The notes under the pieces were generated by a model that saw only the letters and a program-made list of their open reading frames with translations, was not told where the DNA came from and did not search any database. The position numbers were made by a program, and so were the translations under genes. A DNA stretch of 5,525 nt from an uncultured Paracoccaceae bacterium (GTDB lineage Bacteria > Pseudomonadota > Alphaproteobacteria > Rhodobacterales > Rhodobacteraceae), in the NCBI GenBank assembly GCA_913054485.1, contig CAJXHQ010000245.1, positions 1 through 5,525 on the forward strand, read 5' to 3'. Each line of letters begins with the position of its first letter. Within the stretch, counting starts at the first letter, position 1. Below are positions 1-5,305 of the stretch, in pieces.

Positions 1-272
1 CCCGCCACTGCGCTCATCAGCACCAGATTGCGAAGATACATCGGCCAGATCCAGCTCCAGGACAGGGTGGCGCTCTCTTCCAGCGGCGGTTGCACCCAAT
101 ACCAGGAGGCCAGCGCGAGGCCGACAATGATCAGCTTCTCCGACATCAGGAACCAACCGCCCAGCCACCACTTCAGCGCCGCCATGGGCCGCGGCGGCCA
201 TTGAAACAGCGGCGAGGTCTTCAGCGGCACCTGCGGCAGGTGGTTCCACCCTTTCAATTCAGCATCACTCAT
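1..272 (-). CDS. Sterol desaturase / fatty acid hydroxylase family membrane protein, N-terminal part (runs off the left edge)
   Basis: An open frame starts with ATG at 272-270 on the minus strand and continues without a stop to the window edge, giving 90 complete residues. The protein begins MSDAELKGWNHLPQVP. A hydrophobic segment lies at about residues 38-60 (WFLMSEKLIIVGLALASWYW), and a second begins near residue 73 with the stretch WIWPMYLRNLVLMSAVA. This start, with Trp- and Pro-rich lead-in and a 'YLRN-L-LM' motif in the second membrane segment, resembles from memory the N-termini of bacterial sterol desaturase family proteins. These are integral membrane di-iron enzymes whose His-box motifs lie further downstream, outside this window, so the catalytic residues cannot be checked. 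The start is supported by AAGGAG 8 nt upstream. The gene is divergent from the LysR-type regulator, a common arrangement when the regulator controls its neighbour. Substrate is unknown; another small membrane protein family is possible. Confidence 0.68.
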   Translation of the reverse strand, partial: MSDAELKGWNHLPQVPLKTSPLFQWPPRPMAALKWWLGGWFLMSEKLIIVGLALASWYWVQPPLEESATLSWSWIWPMYLRNLVLMSAVA

Positions 273-280
273 GTCGCGCT

Positions 281-286
281 CTCCTT
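281..286 (-). promoter_or_regulatory. Ribosome binding site of the sterol desaturase-like gene
   Basis: The minus strand reads AAGGAG here, followed by an 8-nt spacer and the ATG at 272-270. It is a near-consensus Shine-Dalgarno sequence and fixes the start of the partial membrane protein gene. Confidence 0.75.
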
Positions 287-358
287 GTTCCGGGAAAGAT
301 GGCGCAAAAACCTACCTTTGAAAAACGGAATTAACTGCTATTCTTCCTCTGATTATCC

Positions 359-362
359 GAGG
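359..362 (+). promoter_or_regulatory. Ribosome binding site deciding between two adjacent ATG codons of the LysR gene
   Basis: GAGG lies 2 nt from the first ATG (365) and 5 nt from the second (368). The second spacing is workable and the first is too short, so translation probably starts at 368. Confidence 0.5.
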
Positions 363-367
363 TAATG

Positions 368-1288
368 ATGTCCATCACTCTGAAAGCCATGCGCTATTTC
401 ACCACCGCGCTCGACTGCGGCACCTTCACTGGTGCTGCCGAACGCCTGAATGTGGCACCTTCCGCCGTGGCCGCCGCCATCGACCAGATCGAGGCGCATT
501 TCGCCCTCACCCTGGTGACCCGTCACCGCGCCCGCGGGATCGAGCCAACCTCGGCGGGTCGCGGCATGGCCCGCCGCTTTGCCCGCCTGCTGGAGGAATA
601 TGACTCCATGCTGGAGGAAGGCCGCGACCTGCAGCAGGGCCTCTCCGGCAGCTTTCGCCTTGGCTATTACGCGCCGGTGGCACCTGCCTTCCTGCCACAG
701 ATCCTGGCACCGCTGATGTCGCCGGAAAACAATGTCAGCCTCGAGTTGGAGGACTGCGGCAATGATGCCGCCCAGCAGGGGCTGACTGACGGGCGCTTTG
801 ACGCCATCATCTTCGTGCCCGACGGCAGCCACCCGCAGATCACCTATGACCCCCTGCTTGAAGCTCCCGCCTATGCCCTGCTGCCCGCCGCCCATCCGCT
901 GGCGCAGCGGGAGCATCTGTCGCTGAAGGACCTCGCGCAGGAACCGCTGATTGCGCTCAACCGGCCCATGGTCACCGACTATCAGCACCGCATGTTCCAG
1001 AGCCTGGGCCGCCAGCCGGCCGTCATCGCCCAGGCCAATACCACCGAAATGGTGCGCTCCATGGTCGGTGCAGGGCTCGGCTGCGCCATCCTGAACATGC
1101 GCCCCGCAACGGATACCACCTATGCCGGAACTGCCCTCGCGGCCCGCCCGATCATCGACGCTGGCCCGCCGCTGACCCTGGCGCTCGGCTACAATCAGGA
1201 TCGCCCCCGCCGCGTCACACAAGACTTCGCAGCCCGCTGCCGCGCCTGGGCTGCCTCACCGCAAGCCGCAGCTTTTACCGTTGCCTGA
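368..1288 (+). CDS. LysR-type transcriptional regulator
   Basis: A complete 306-residue protein, the usual length for the LysR family. The N-terminal winged helix-turn-helix is clear at about residues 2-60: LKAMRYFTTALDCGTFTGAA, then ERLNVAPSAVAAAIDQIEAHF, then LTLVTRHRARGIEPTSAG. This is the canonical pattern of a conserved helix, recognition helix and wing. A linker helix (about 65-90) leads to a two-lobed periplasmic-binding-like effector domain (about 92-295), with LSGSFRLGYYAPVAPAFLP at the start of the first lobe and EMVRSMVGAGLGCAILNMRP in the hinge return. An ATG at 365 also exists, but the GAGG spacing favours 368. The gene is divergent from the sterol desaturase-like gene and convergent with the sox operon, so the divergent neighbour is the more likely target. 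The effector cannot be read from the sequence; control of the sox genes in trans is possible but unsupported. Confidence 0.93.
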   Translation: MSITLKAMRYFTTALDCGTFTGAAERLNVAPSAVAAAIDQIEAHFALTLVTRHRARGIEPTSAGRGMARRFARLLEEYDSMLEEGRDLQQGLSGSFRLGYYAPVAPAFLPQILAPLMSPENNVSLELEDCGNDAAQQGLTDGRFDAIIFVPDGSHPQITYDPLLEAPAYALLPAAHPLAQREHLSLKDLAQEPLIALNRPMVTDYQHRMFQSLGRQPAVIAQANTTEMVRSMVGAGLGCAILNMRPATDTTYAGTALAARPIIDAGPPLTLALGYNQDRPRRVTQDFAARCRAWAASPQAAAFTVA

Positions 1289-1295
1289 AACAAAA

Positions 1296-1322
1296 AGGGG
1301 CGCTCCAAACCGGAACGCCCCT
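1296..1322. terminator. Bidirectional intrinsic terminator between the LysR gene and the sox operon
   Basis: AGGGGCG at 1296-1302 pairs with CGCCCCT at 1316-1322. After one C-A mismatch the stem continues with TCC/GGA around a 5-nt loop (1307-1311), giving an 11-position stem with 10 pairs. On the minus strand the stem is followed directly by TTTTTGTTTC, a good U-tract for ending the sox transcript. On the plus strand the following bases are pyrimidine-rich but broken (CCTTCATCTTTTCC), so termination of the LysR transcript, 7 nt after its stop codon, should be weaker. The convergent gene order fits a shared terminator. Confidence 0.82.
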
Positions 1323-1324
1323 CC

Positions 1325-1347
1325 TTCATCTTTTCCAAAAATACTCC
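1325..1347 (-). repeat. Conserved-looking AT-rich intergenic motif (candidate dispersed repeat)
   Basis: Read on the minus strand this begins GGAGTATTTTTGG and continues with AAAAGATGAA. It stands out as an AT-rich stretch between GC-rich hairpins. From memory, close variants (GGAGTATTT followed by GGAAAGATGAA-like sequence) occur repeatedly at gene ends in Rhodobacteraceae genomes. Only one copy is visible here, so its repeat status is inferred and not shown by the window. Confidence 0.4.
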
Positions 1348-1364
1348 TGCCCCGCTGCCCGGCA

Positions 1365-1379
1365 GGCGGCTATGCCGCC
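1365..1379. other. Perfect GC hairpin in the convergent spacer
   Basis: GGCGGC at 1365-1370 pairs with GCCGCC at 1374-1379 around a TAT loop. It has no T-run next to it, so it is not a standard intrinsic terminator. It may stabilise the 3' end of the sox transcript or form one structured unit with the AT-rich motif next to it. An overlapping small palindrome, CTGCC-C-GGCAG, lies at 1355-1365. Confidence 0.5.
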
Positions 1380-1401
1380 GAGAGGGGAGGCTCCCGCGTC
1401 T

Positions 1402-1425
1402 GCCGCAGGCGCGCCCGCAGGCGGC
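1402..1425. repeat. Short GC-rich tandem repeat and hairpin abutting the soxG stop codon
   Basis: The 9-mer CCGCAGGCG occurs at 1403-1411 and again at 1415-1423, a 12-bp period. The same stretch has outer arms GCCGC (1402-1406) and GCGGC (1421-1425) that can pair, with the palindrome GGCGCGCC in the middle. It directly follows the soxG TAA on the minus strand and could slow 3' exonuclease decay of the sox mRNA. In DNA this GC-rich, such structures also arise by chance. Confidence 0.35.
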
Positions 1426-1992
1426 TTACAGAACCGACCCCGCCGCCGTCACCAGCGCATGATGCAGCGATGCGGCCGAGGACCTCGGCCCCAAAACCGA
1501 ATAGCTCTGCCCTGGCGCGCGGCACAGCAGGAAGACCCCGACATGCTCCAGCGAACAGCGCTGCGCATCGCCCGCAGCCCCGCTGCGCAGATCCAGCTGG
1601 CAGAGCCGCTCCAGCACGTCAAAACAGCACGGGCCTTCCAGGTCAAAACGGCACCAGCCGTCGGTCTGTTCGGTCACCGAAGCAGCATCGCCAACAGCGG
1701 TTTTCACCTCAGCCGCCAGCAGGGTGTGCTTGGCATACTCCGCATCCAGCATCCACTGGTCCGGTCCCATCCACCAGGCGGTGAAGTCACCCGCGGCGGC
1801 CCATGTCTGCGGCTCTGGCAGATCCGCGCCCAGCAGCGCCTTGGCCGCAACAGCACAGGCTTGTTCCTGCCCGATCCGCGCCGCCAGCGAGGCCAGTGCC
1901 CGGTCGGTGACTTCCCGGATACTGAGTCCGGAAAATTCGTCCACCAGCGGTTCATACGCCCCCAAAGGGGTGAGTGCTTTCAGTTTAGCCAC
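1426..1992 (-). CDS. soxG: Sarcosine oxidase subunit gamma (SoxG)
   Basis: A 188-residue protein, typical for the small gamma subunit of heterotetrameric sarcosine oxidase. It is related to the glycine cleavage T-protein fold and packs against the C-terminal part of SoxA. Family features seen are MGPDQWML at about residues 75-82, DGWCRFDLEGP at 111-121 followed by VLERLCQLDLR, and the C-terminal block VLGPRSSAASLHHALVTAA at about 166-184. No signal peptide or membrane segment is visible, so it should be cytoplasmic. The chosen start is GTG at 1992-1990: it has AAGGGGAG at a 7-nt spacing and overlaps the end of soxA by 8 nt, which implies translational coupling. An in-frame TTG at 2016 would only prolong the overlap and would place this ribosome binding site inside the gene. 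It is the last gene of the operon and ends in TAA. No catalytic role is known for this subunit; it is structural. Confidence 0.9.
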   Translation of the reverse strand: MAKLKALTPLGAYEPLVDEFSGLSIREVTDRALASLAARIGQEQACAVAAKALLGADLPEPQTWAAAGDFTAWWMGPDQWMLDAEYAKHTLLAAEVKTAVGDAASVTEQTDGWCRFDLEGPCCFDVLERLCQLDLRSGAAGDAQRCSLEHVGVFLLCRAPGQSYSVLGPRSSAASLHHALVTAAGSVL

Positions 1993-4246
1993 GGAGACGC
2001 TCCCCTTCCGGATCAATGAAATGCGCGCTGACCACTTCGACCAGCACTTCCTGGTTCTGCAGCGGATTCACCGCCCTTAGACGCTCGCCCATACGGGCAC
2101 CGCCGTTCTTCAGGAACCCCAGCCCGATCGACGATCCCACATGGGGCGAAAACGCCGCCGAGGTGATGTAGCCCTGATCGGTCTTGGCATGGACCTCGCC
2201 GGTCTCAGCCATCAGATGCGATCCCGGCACAACGGGTTCGGATGCCTCAACTGGCTTCAGCCCCACCAGCATCAGCGCATCGTCCGTGTTCAGCCCCTCG
2301 CGGCGGCTGTTGACAGTGCCGATACTGTCCTTCTTCTGGCTCACCATGCGGCCGAGGCCAATGTTCAGCGCCGCGGTGGTGCCATTCAGCTCATTGCCGG
2401 TGACATGGCCCTTCTCGATCCGCATCACACCCAGCGCCTCGGTACCATAGGGCGTGGCGCCGAACTCCTCGCCCGCCTCCATCAGCGCTTCCATCAGCGC
2501 ATTGCCATAACGTGCAGGCACCGCGATCTCATAGGCCAGTTCACCCGAGAAGGAGATCCGGAACAGCCGCGCCCGCGTGCCGCCGCAGACCGTGATCTCC
2601 TTGCAGCCCATGAAGGGAAAACCCTCGTTCGACAGGTCATGATCCGCATCGACGATCTTGCGCAGCAGGTCCCGCGACTTCGGCCCCGCCACGGCAAACT
2701 GCGCCCAGGCCTCGGTGGTGGAAATGATCTGCACGTCCAGATCCGGCCAGAGGCACTGGCGTGCAAACTCCATGTTCCGGTAGACCGTCACGGCGTTGGC
2801 CGTGGTGGTGGTGACCACAAAATGATCCTCGGCAAAGCGCGCGGCGGTGCCGTCGTCATAACAGATCCCATCCTCACGCAGCATCAGGCCGTAACGCACT
2901 TTCCCGACCGCCAGCTTGCCAAAGGCATTGGCGTAGATACGGTTCAGGAAAGTGGCCGCGTCGGTGCCTTGCACGTCGATCTTGCCCAGCGTGGTCACAT
3001 CACAGATGCCAACGCTGCTGCGGGTGGCCAGCGCTTCGCGATCCACCGATTGACGCCAATGGGTCTCGCCTGGTTTTTCATACCACTGCGCGCGCAGCCA
3101 CTGGCCGACCTCCACAAAGGTCGCGCCATTCTCTGCCGCCCATTTATGCGAGGGCGTCAGGCGTGTGGGCCTAAATTCCTTGCCGCGCGACCGGCCGCCA
3201 AATGTACCCATGGCCACAGGTGTGTACGGCGGGCGGAAAATGGTGGTGCCGACCTGCGGGATTTCCTTGCCGGCCAGTTCCGCCATCACCGCCAGACCGC
3301 CCATATTGGAGGTCTTGCCCTGGTCGGTCGCCATGCCCAGCGTGGTGTAGCGCTTCATATGCTCGACCGAGCGGAAGTTCTCCTGATGCGCCAGTTTCAC
3401 ATCCTTCACGGTCACATCATTCTGCTGGTCGAGCCAGGCGCGGCCCTTGCCTTCCTTAACGAACCAGAAGGGCGTGATGTTCACCTGCGCATCCTCGGCC
3501 TCGGGCAGATCGGCCACCTTCGCGTCGACCCCCAGCTCCGCCAGTGAAGCCACAGCCCCCTCAGCGCCGGTGCGCAGAGCCGCCGCAGTGGAAAACGCAC
3601 CGTTTGCCGCACCGGCCACCGACATTCCGGCAGGAATGTCACCTGCGGGCACAAAGGCCGCGATGTCTTCGCGCCAGGCCGGCCGTCCGCGCTGGTGGCA
3701 GGTCAGATGCACATTGGGGTTCCAGCCGCCCGAGACGCCGAGCGCCCCAACCGGGATGTCGCGGGTCACACCCGAAGCCGTGCGGATGGTGATCCATTCC
3801 AGCCCCAGCTTGCCCTTGGTGTCAACAACCTGCGCACCGGCAAACAGCTCCGCGCCATCAACGCTGGGTGCGTCCGCGCGGGTGTCGACGACAGCCGCCA
3901 CCTCCACACCCTTGGCGATCAGGTCCGCCGCCCTGCGGCGACCGTCGTCATTATTGGTGAAGACCGCGATCCGCTGATCCGGCGTCACCGCCCAGCGGTT
4001 GGCATAGGCCCGCATGGAGCCTGCCAGCATGATGCCCGGACGGTCGTTGTTCTCAAACGCAATCGGGCGTTCAGTCGACCCGGCGCAGAGCAGCGCACGT
4101 TTGGTATAGATCCGCCACAGGACCTGACGCGCCTTGCCCGTTTCAGGCGCCAGCACGTGATCAGCCAGGCGCTCCACCGCGCCATAAACACCGTGGTCAT
4201 AAGACCCGATCACAGTGCAGCGCGGCAGGATGCGCACATTGGCCAT
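1985..4246 (-). CDS. soxA: SoxA C-terminal fragment, translatable only by re-initiation or readthrough
   Basis: The frame continues for 753 residues from an ATG eight codons after the premature TAG. In fragment numbering, residues 1-240 complete the FAD/NAD-type oxidoreductase fold (ALLCAGSTERPIAFENNDRP, then RIAVFTNND, then AGDIPAGMSVAGA). The SoxA hallmark KRYTTLGMATDQGKTSN lies at 298-314, followed by GTTIFRPPYTPV. The folate-binding T-protein domain covers about 365-640 and includes SSVGICDVTTLGKIDVQG, SFSGELAYEI and MRIEKGHVTGNELNGTTAAL. The T-protein C-terminal barrel covers about 655-745. In intact enzymes this half accepts the one-carbon unit on tetrahydrofolate to give 5,10-methylene-tetrahydrofolate. 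The ATG at 4246 has only a weak GAG 9 nt upstream, so efficient independent translation is doubtful. The domains themselves look intact. Confidence 0.72.
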   Translation of the reverse strand: MANVRILPRCTVIGSYDHGVYGAVERLADHVLAPETGKARQVLWRIYTKRALLCAGSTERPIAFENNDRPGIMLAGSMRAYANRWAVTPDQRIAVFTNNDDGRRRAADLIAKGVEVAAVVDTRADAPSVDGAELFAGAQVVDTKGKLGLEWITIRTASGVTRDIPVGALGVSGGWNPNVHLTCHQRGRPAWREDIAAFVPAGDIPAGMSVAGAANGAFSTAAALRTGAEGAVASLAELGVDAKVADLPEAEDAQVNITPFWFVKEGKGRAWLDQQNDVTVKDVKLAHQENFRSVEHMKRYTTLGMATDQGKTSNMGGLAVMAELAGKEIPQVGTTIFRPPYTPVAMGTFGGRSRGKEFRPTRLTPSHKWAAENGATFVEVGQWLRAQWYEKPGETHWRQSVDREALATRSSVGICDVTTLGKIDVQGTDAATFLNRIYANAFGKLAVGKVRYGLMLREDGICYDDGTAARFAEDHFVVTTTTANAVTVYRNMEFARQCLWPDLDVQIISTTEAWAQFAVAGPKSRDLLRKIVDADHDLSNEGFPFMGCKEITVCGGTRARLFRISFSGELAYEIAVPARYGNALMEALMEAGEEFGATPYGTEALGVMRIEKGHVTGNELNGTTAALNIGLGRMVSQKKDSIGTVNSRREGLNTDDALMLVGLKPVEASEPVVPGSHLMAETGEVHAKTDQGYITSAAFSPHVGSSIGLGFLKNGGARMGERLRAVNPLQNQEVLVEVVSAHFIDPEGERLRG
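2000..2007 (-). promoter_or_regulatory. Ribosome binding site of soxG, inside the end of soxA
   Basis: The minus strand reads AAGGGGAG, a strong Shine-Dalgarno sequence 7 nt before the GTG at 1992-1990. It decides the GTG start over the upstream TTG at 2016. It lies within the last soxA codons, so soxG translation may depend on ribosomes finishing soxA. Confidence 0.75.
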
Positions 4247-4267
4247 CGAAGCCAGCTCTGCCTGCGC

Positions 4268-4270
4268 CTA
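4268..4270 (-). other. Premature in-frame amber codon in soxA
   Basis: The plus strand reads CTA, giving TAG on the coding strand at codon 247. The flanking codons continue in the same frame on both sides (GTG GCG TAG GCG CAG GCA), so there is no insertion or deletion. The protein on either side matches SoxA without a gap, with the WVA segment leading into a helix and then MANVRILPR. Confidence 0.9.
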
Positions 4271-5008
4271 CGCCACCCAGTCGGTGCCGGACATATCGCC
4301 AAGGCCAAAGCTCTCTGCATTCAGCCGCCCGCCGAGGACAAAATCCTCCTCCGTCAGGATCACCCGCGCACCGGAGCGGCCCGCGGTCAGCGCCGCCGCC
4401 AGACCGGCCGGGCCGGCGCCGATGATCAGCAGATCACAATGCAGGAAACCCTTGTCGTAGACATCCGGATCTTCCTCACCGGACGCACTGCCAAGGCCGG
4501 CCGCGCGGCGGATAATCGGCTCGTACAGCTTTTCCCAGAAGGCTTTCGGCCACATGAAGGTCTTGTAGTAGAAGCCTGCCGTTAGGAAGTTCGACAGCTT
4601 GTCGTTGATCGACAGCACGTCGTGCTCCAGCGAGGGCCAGCGGTTCTGCGAATTGGCCTCCAGCCCGTTATAAAGCTCGGCCACGGTCGCCCGTGTATTC
4701 GGCTCCTGCCGCGCGCCTGAGCGCAGTTCGACCAGCGCGTTTGGCTCTTCCGACCCGGCGGTCAGCACACCGCGCGGGCGGTGATATTTGAACGACCGGC
4801 CCATCAGCTTCACGCCATTGGCCATCAGGGCCGAGGCCAGCGTGTCGCCCTCAAACCCCTGGAAGGCCTTGCCGTCAAAGGTGAAGTTCAACGCCTTCGC
4901 ACGGTTCACCTGACCGCCGGCCAGACGATGGGTCTGGCCCTTTGCTGGTGCCGAAGCTGCGGATTGTGAGGTGAAAGCCACCCCGGTATTCACTGCCATA
5001 TCGCTCAT
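4268..5008 (-). CDS. soxA: SoxA N-terminal fragment ending at the premature TAG
   Basis: This is what the ribosome would make from the normal soxA start if the TAG at codon 247 is obeyed: 246 residues. Residues 41-95 form the ferredoxin-like domain of the SoxA family (FTFDGKAFQGFEGDTLASAL, then GRSFKYHRPRGV). It has no cysteine cluster, as expected, because the alpha subunit is not known to carry an iron-sulfur centre. Residues 192-225 hold the Rossmann fingerprint DLLIIGAGPAGLAAALTAG, then ARVILTEE, which binds the adenosine part of the dinucleotide. The truncation removes the rest of that nucleotide-binding fold. The start ATG at 5008 overlaps the soxD TGA as ATGA. A GGGGG run 8 nt upstream is a weak ribosome binding site, so coupling to soxD probably drives initiation. 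A second in-frame ATG at 4999 has no better site. As a lone fragment it is unlikely to fold stably. Confidence 0.75.
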   Translation of the reverse strand: MSDMAVNTGVAFTSQSAASAPAKGQTHRLAGGQVNRAKALNFTFDGKAFQGFEGDTLASALMANGVKLMGRSFKYHRPRGVLTAGSEEPNALVELRSGARQEPNTRATVAELYNGLEANSQNRWPSLEHDVLSINDKLSNFLTAGFYYKTFMWPKAFWEKLYEPIIRRAAGLGSASGEEDPDVYDKGFLHCDLLIIGAGPAGLAAALTAGRSGARVILTEEDFVLGGRLNAESFGLGDMSGTDWVA

Positions 5009-5292
5009 GTGCTGCGCCCCCGTGCACGGGCCGCGTCGCGGGCCAGCTGCACATCTGTAATCTCATGGGTCAGGGTGTTGCGCGTCACCACCAGCCAGGA
5101 ACGGTCGCCCTGCTCGTGATACCACAGCTCCTTGTGTTCGCCCGCCGGGTTATCCCGCAGGTAGACGTAATCGTGAAACGCCTCTGCTGCATTTCCGGCG
5201 TCCGGGTCGGGGCGGTCGATCAGCGTCGCGTCGCCCAGATAGGTGAATTCCTGCGCATCCCGCGGGCCCAGGATCGGATGGTTGATGATCAT
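5005..5292 (-). CDS. soxD: Sarcosine oxidase subunit delta (SoxD), variant lacking the usual zinc ligands
   Basis: A 95-residue cytoplasmic protein, normal length for the delta subunit. Family marks are GPRD-EF-YLGDA at residues 9-22, DYVYLRDNPAG at 41-51, HKELWYHEQGDRSWLVVTRN at 53-72 and LTHEI at 74-78. In characterised sarcosine oxidases this subunit binds zinc through Cys6, Cys9, His59 and Cys63. Here the matching positions are His5, Leu8, His59 and Asp63, and the protein contains no cysteine at all, so that site cannot form in the known way. The position, length and other motifs still make SoxD the best call. The ATG at 5292 follows soxB after 13 nt, with GGGAG 8 nt upstream; its TGA overlaps the soxA ATG. 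The variant may mark a paralogous oxidase with a different N-methyl substrate; N-methylglutamate dehydrogenase has the same gene order but, as I recall it, a cysteine-bearing small subunit. Confidence 0.88.
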   Translation of the reverse strand: MIINHPILGPRDAQEFTYLGDATLIDRPDPDAGNAAEAFHDYVYLRDNPAGEHKELWYHEQGDRSWLVVTRNTLTHEITDVQLARDAARARGRST

Positions 5293-5300
5293 GTCCGGGT

Positions 5301-5305
5301 CTCCC
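5301..5305 (-). promoter_or_regulatory. Ribosome binding site of soxD
   Basis: GGGAG on the minus strand begins immediately after the soxB TGA and stands 8 nt before the soxD ATG at 5292-5290. It fills most of the 13-nt gap and supports this start for soxD. Confidence 0.65.

Larger units (their letters stand above)
273..367. promoter_or_regulatory. Divergent intergenic promoter region between membrane protein gene and LysR regulator
   Basis: This roughly 95-bp gap must hold the promoters of both divergent genes unless each is read through from elsewhere. It is clearly more AT-rich than its surroundings, notably at 305-356. A plausible plus-strand promoter is TTGAAA at 318-323 and TATTCT at 339-344 with a short 15-nt spacer. 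A short inverted repeat, GAAT-N8-ATTC, lies at 328-343 and overlaps that putative -10 element, where an autoregulating LysR protein could bind. The arms are only 4 bp and do not fit the usual T-N11-A rule well, so the operator assignment is speculative. The location as a promoter region is well supported; the individual boxes are not. Confidence 0.4.
1985..5008 (-). pseudogene. soxA: Sarcosine oxidase subunit alpha (SoxA), full reading frame interrupted by one in-frame TAG
   Basis: The two halves lie in the same frame and together give 1007 codons, matching the roughly 1000-residue alpha subunits of heterotetrameric sarcosine oxidase. The only defect is TAG at 4268-4270, codon 247, in the context W-V-A-stop-A-Q-A-E-L-A-S-M. 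All other domains are present and open to the natural TAA at 1985-1987: a ferredoxin-like N-terminal domain, a Rossmann dinucleotide-binding domain, the SoxA middle region and a C-terminal folate-binding T-protein domain. CAG to TAG is a single transition and would give Q at this site, which suits the helix, but the ancestral codon is a guess. With no other damage the change is recent, an assembly or sequencing error, or a stop that is read through. If the stop is real and unsuppressed, the gene cannot make an intact alpha subunit. Confidence 0.85.

Noticed and set aside
90..365. Plus-strand open frame of 91 codons running into the LysR start
   Set aside because: It lies antisense to the membrane protein gene, has shadow-like Arg/Gln/Pro composition, and no ribosome binding site was noted.
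353..1222. Minus-strand open frame of 289 codons opposite the LysR gene
   Set aside because: It overlaps almost the whole LysR regulator, whose helix-turn-helix and effector domain are unmistakable. The antisense product has low-complexity Gly/Gln/Arg composition.
1993..2016. TTG at 2016 as the soxG start
   Set aside because: The strong ribosome binding site at 2000-2007 would lie inside the gene, while the GTG at 1992 has the right spacing and gives a protein starting with the usual AKLKALTPLG-type N-terminus.
2141..3547. Long plus-strand open frame of 468 codons opposite soxA
   Set aside because: It is antisense to a clear SoxA domain sequence. The product is rich in Arg, His, Gln and Gly with no recognisable motif, as expected for a shadow frame in high-GC DNA.
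4268..4270. Pyrrolysine insertion at the TAG
   Set aside because: Pyrrolysine occurs in certain corrinoid methylamine methyltransferases of archaea and some bacteria. SoxA is an unrelated flavoenzyme, the site is not catalytic, and no pyl gene or tRNA is visible here.
4244..4290. Frameshift as the cause of the soxA split
   Set aside because: The starts at 5008 and 4246 differ by 762 nt, an exact multiple of three, and the flanking protein matches SoxA without a gap. One base substitution is sufficient.
3695..4585. Plus-strand open frame of 296 codons spanning the soxA stop
   Set aside because: It is antisense to conserved SoxA segments on both sides of the TAG and has no family motif. It gives no alternative explanation for the interruption.
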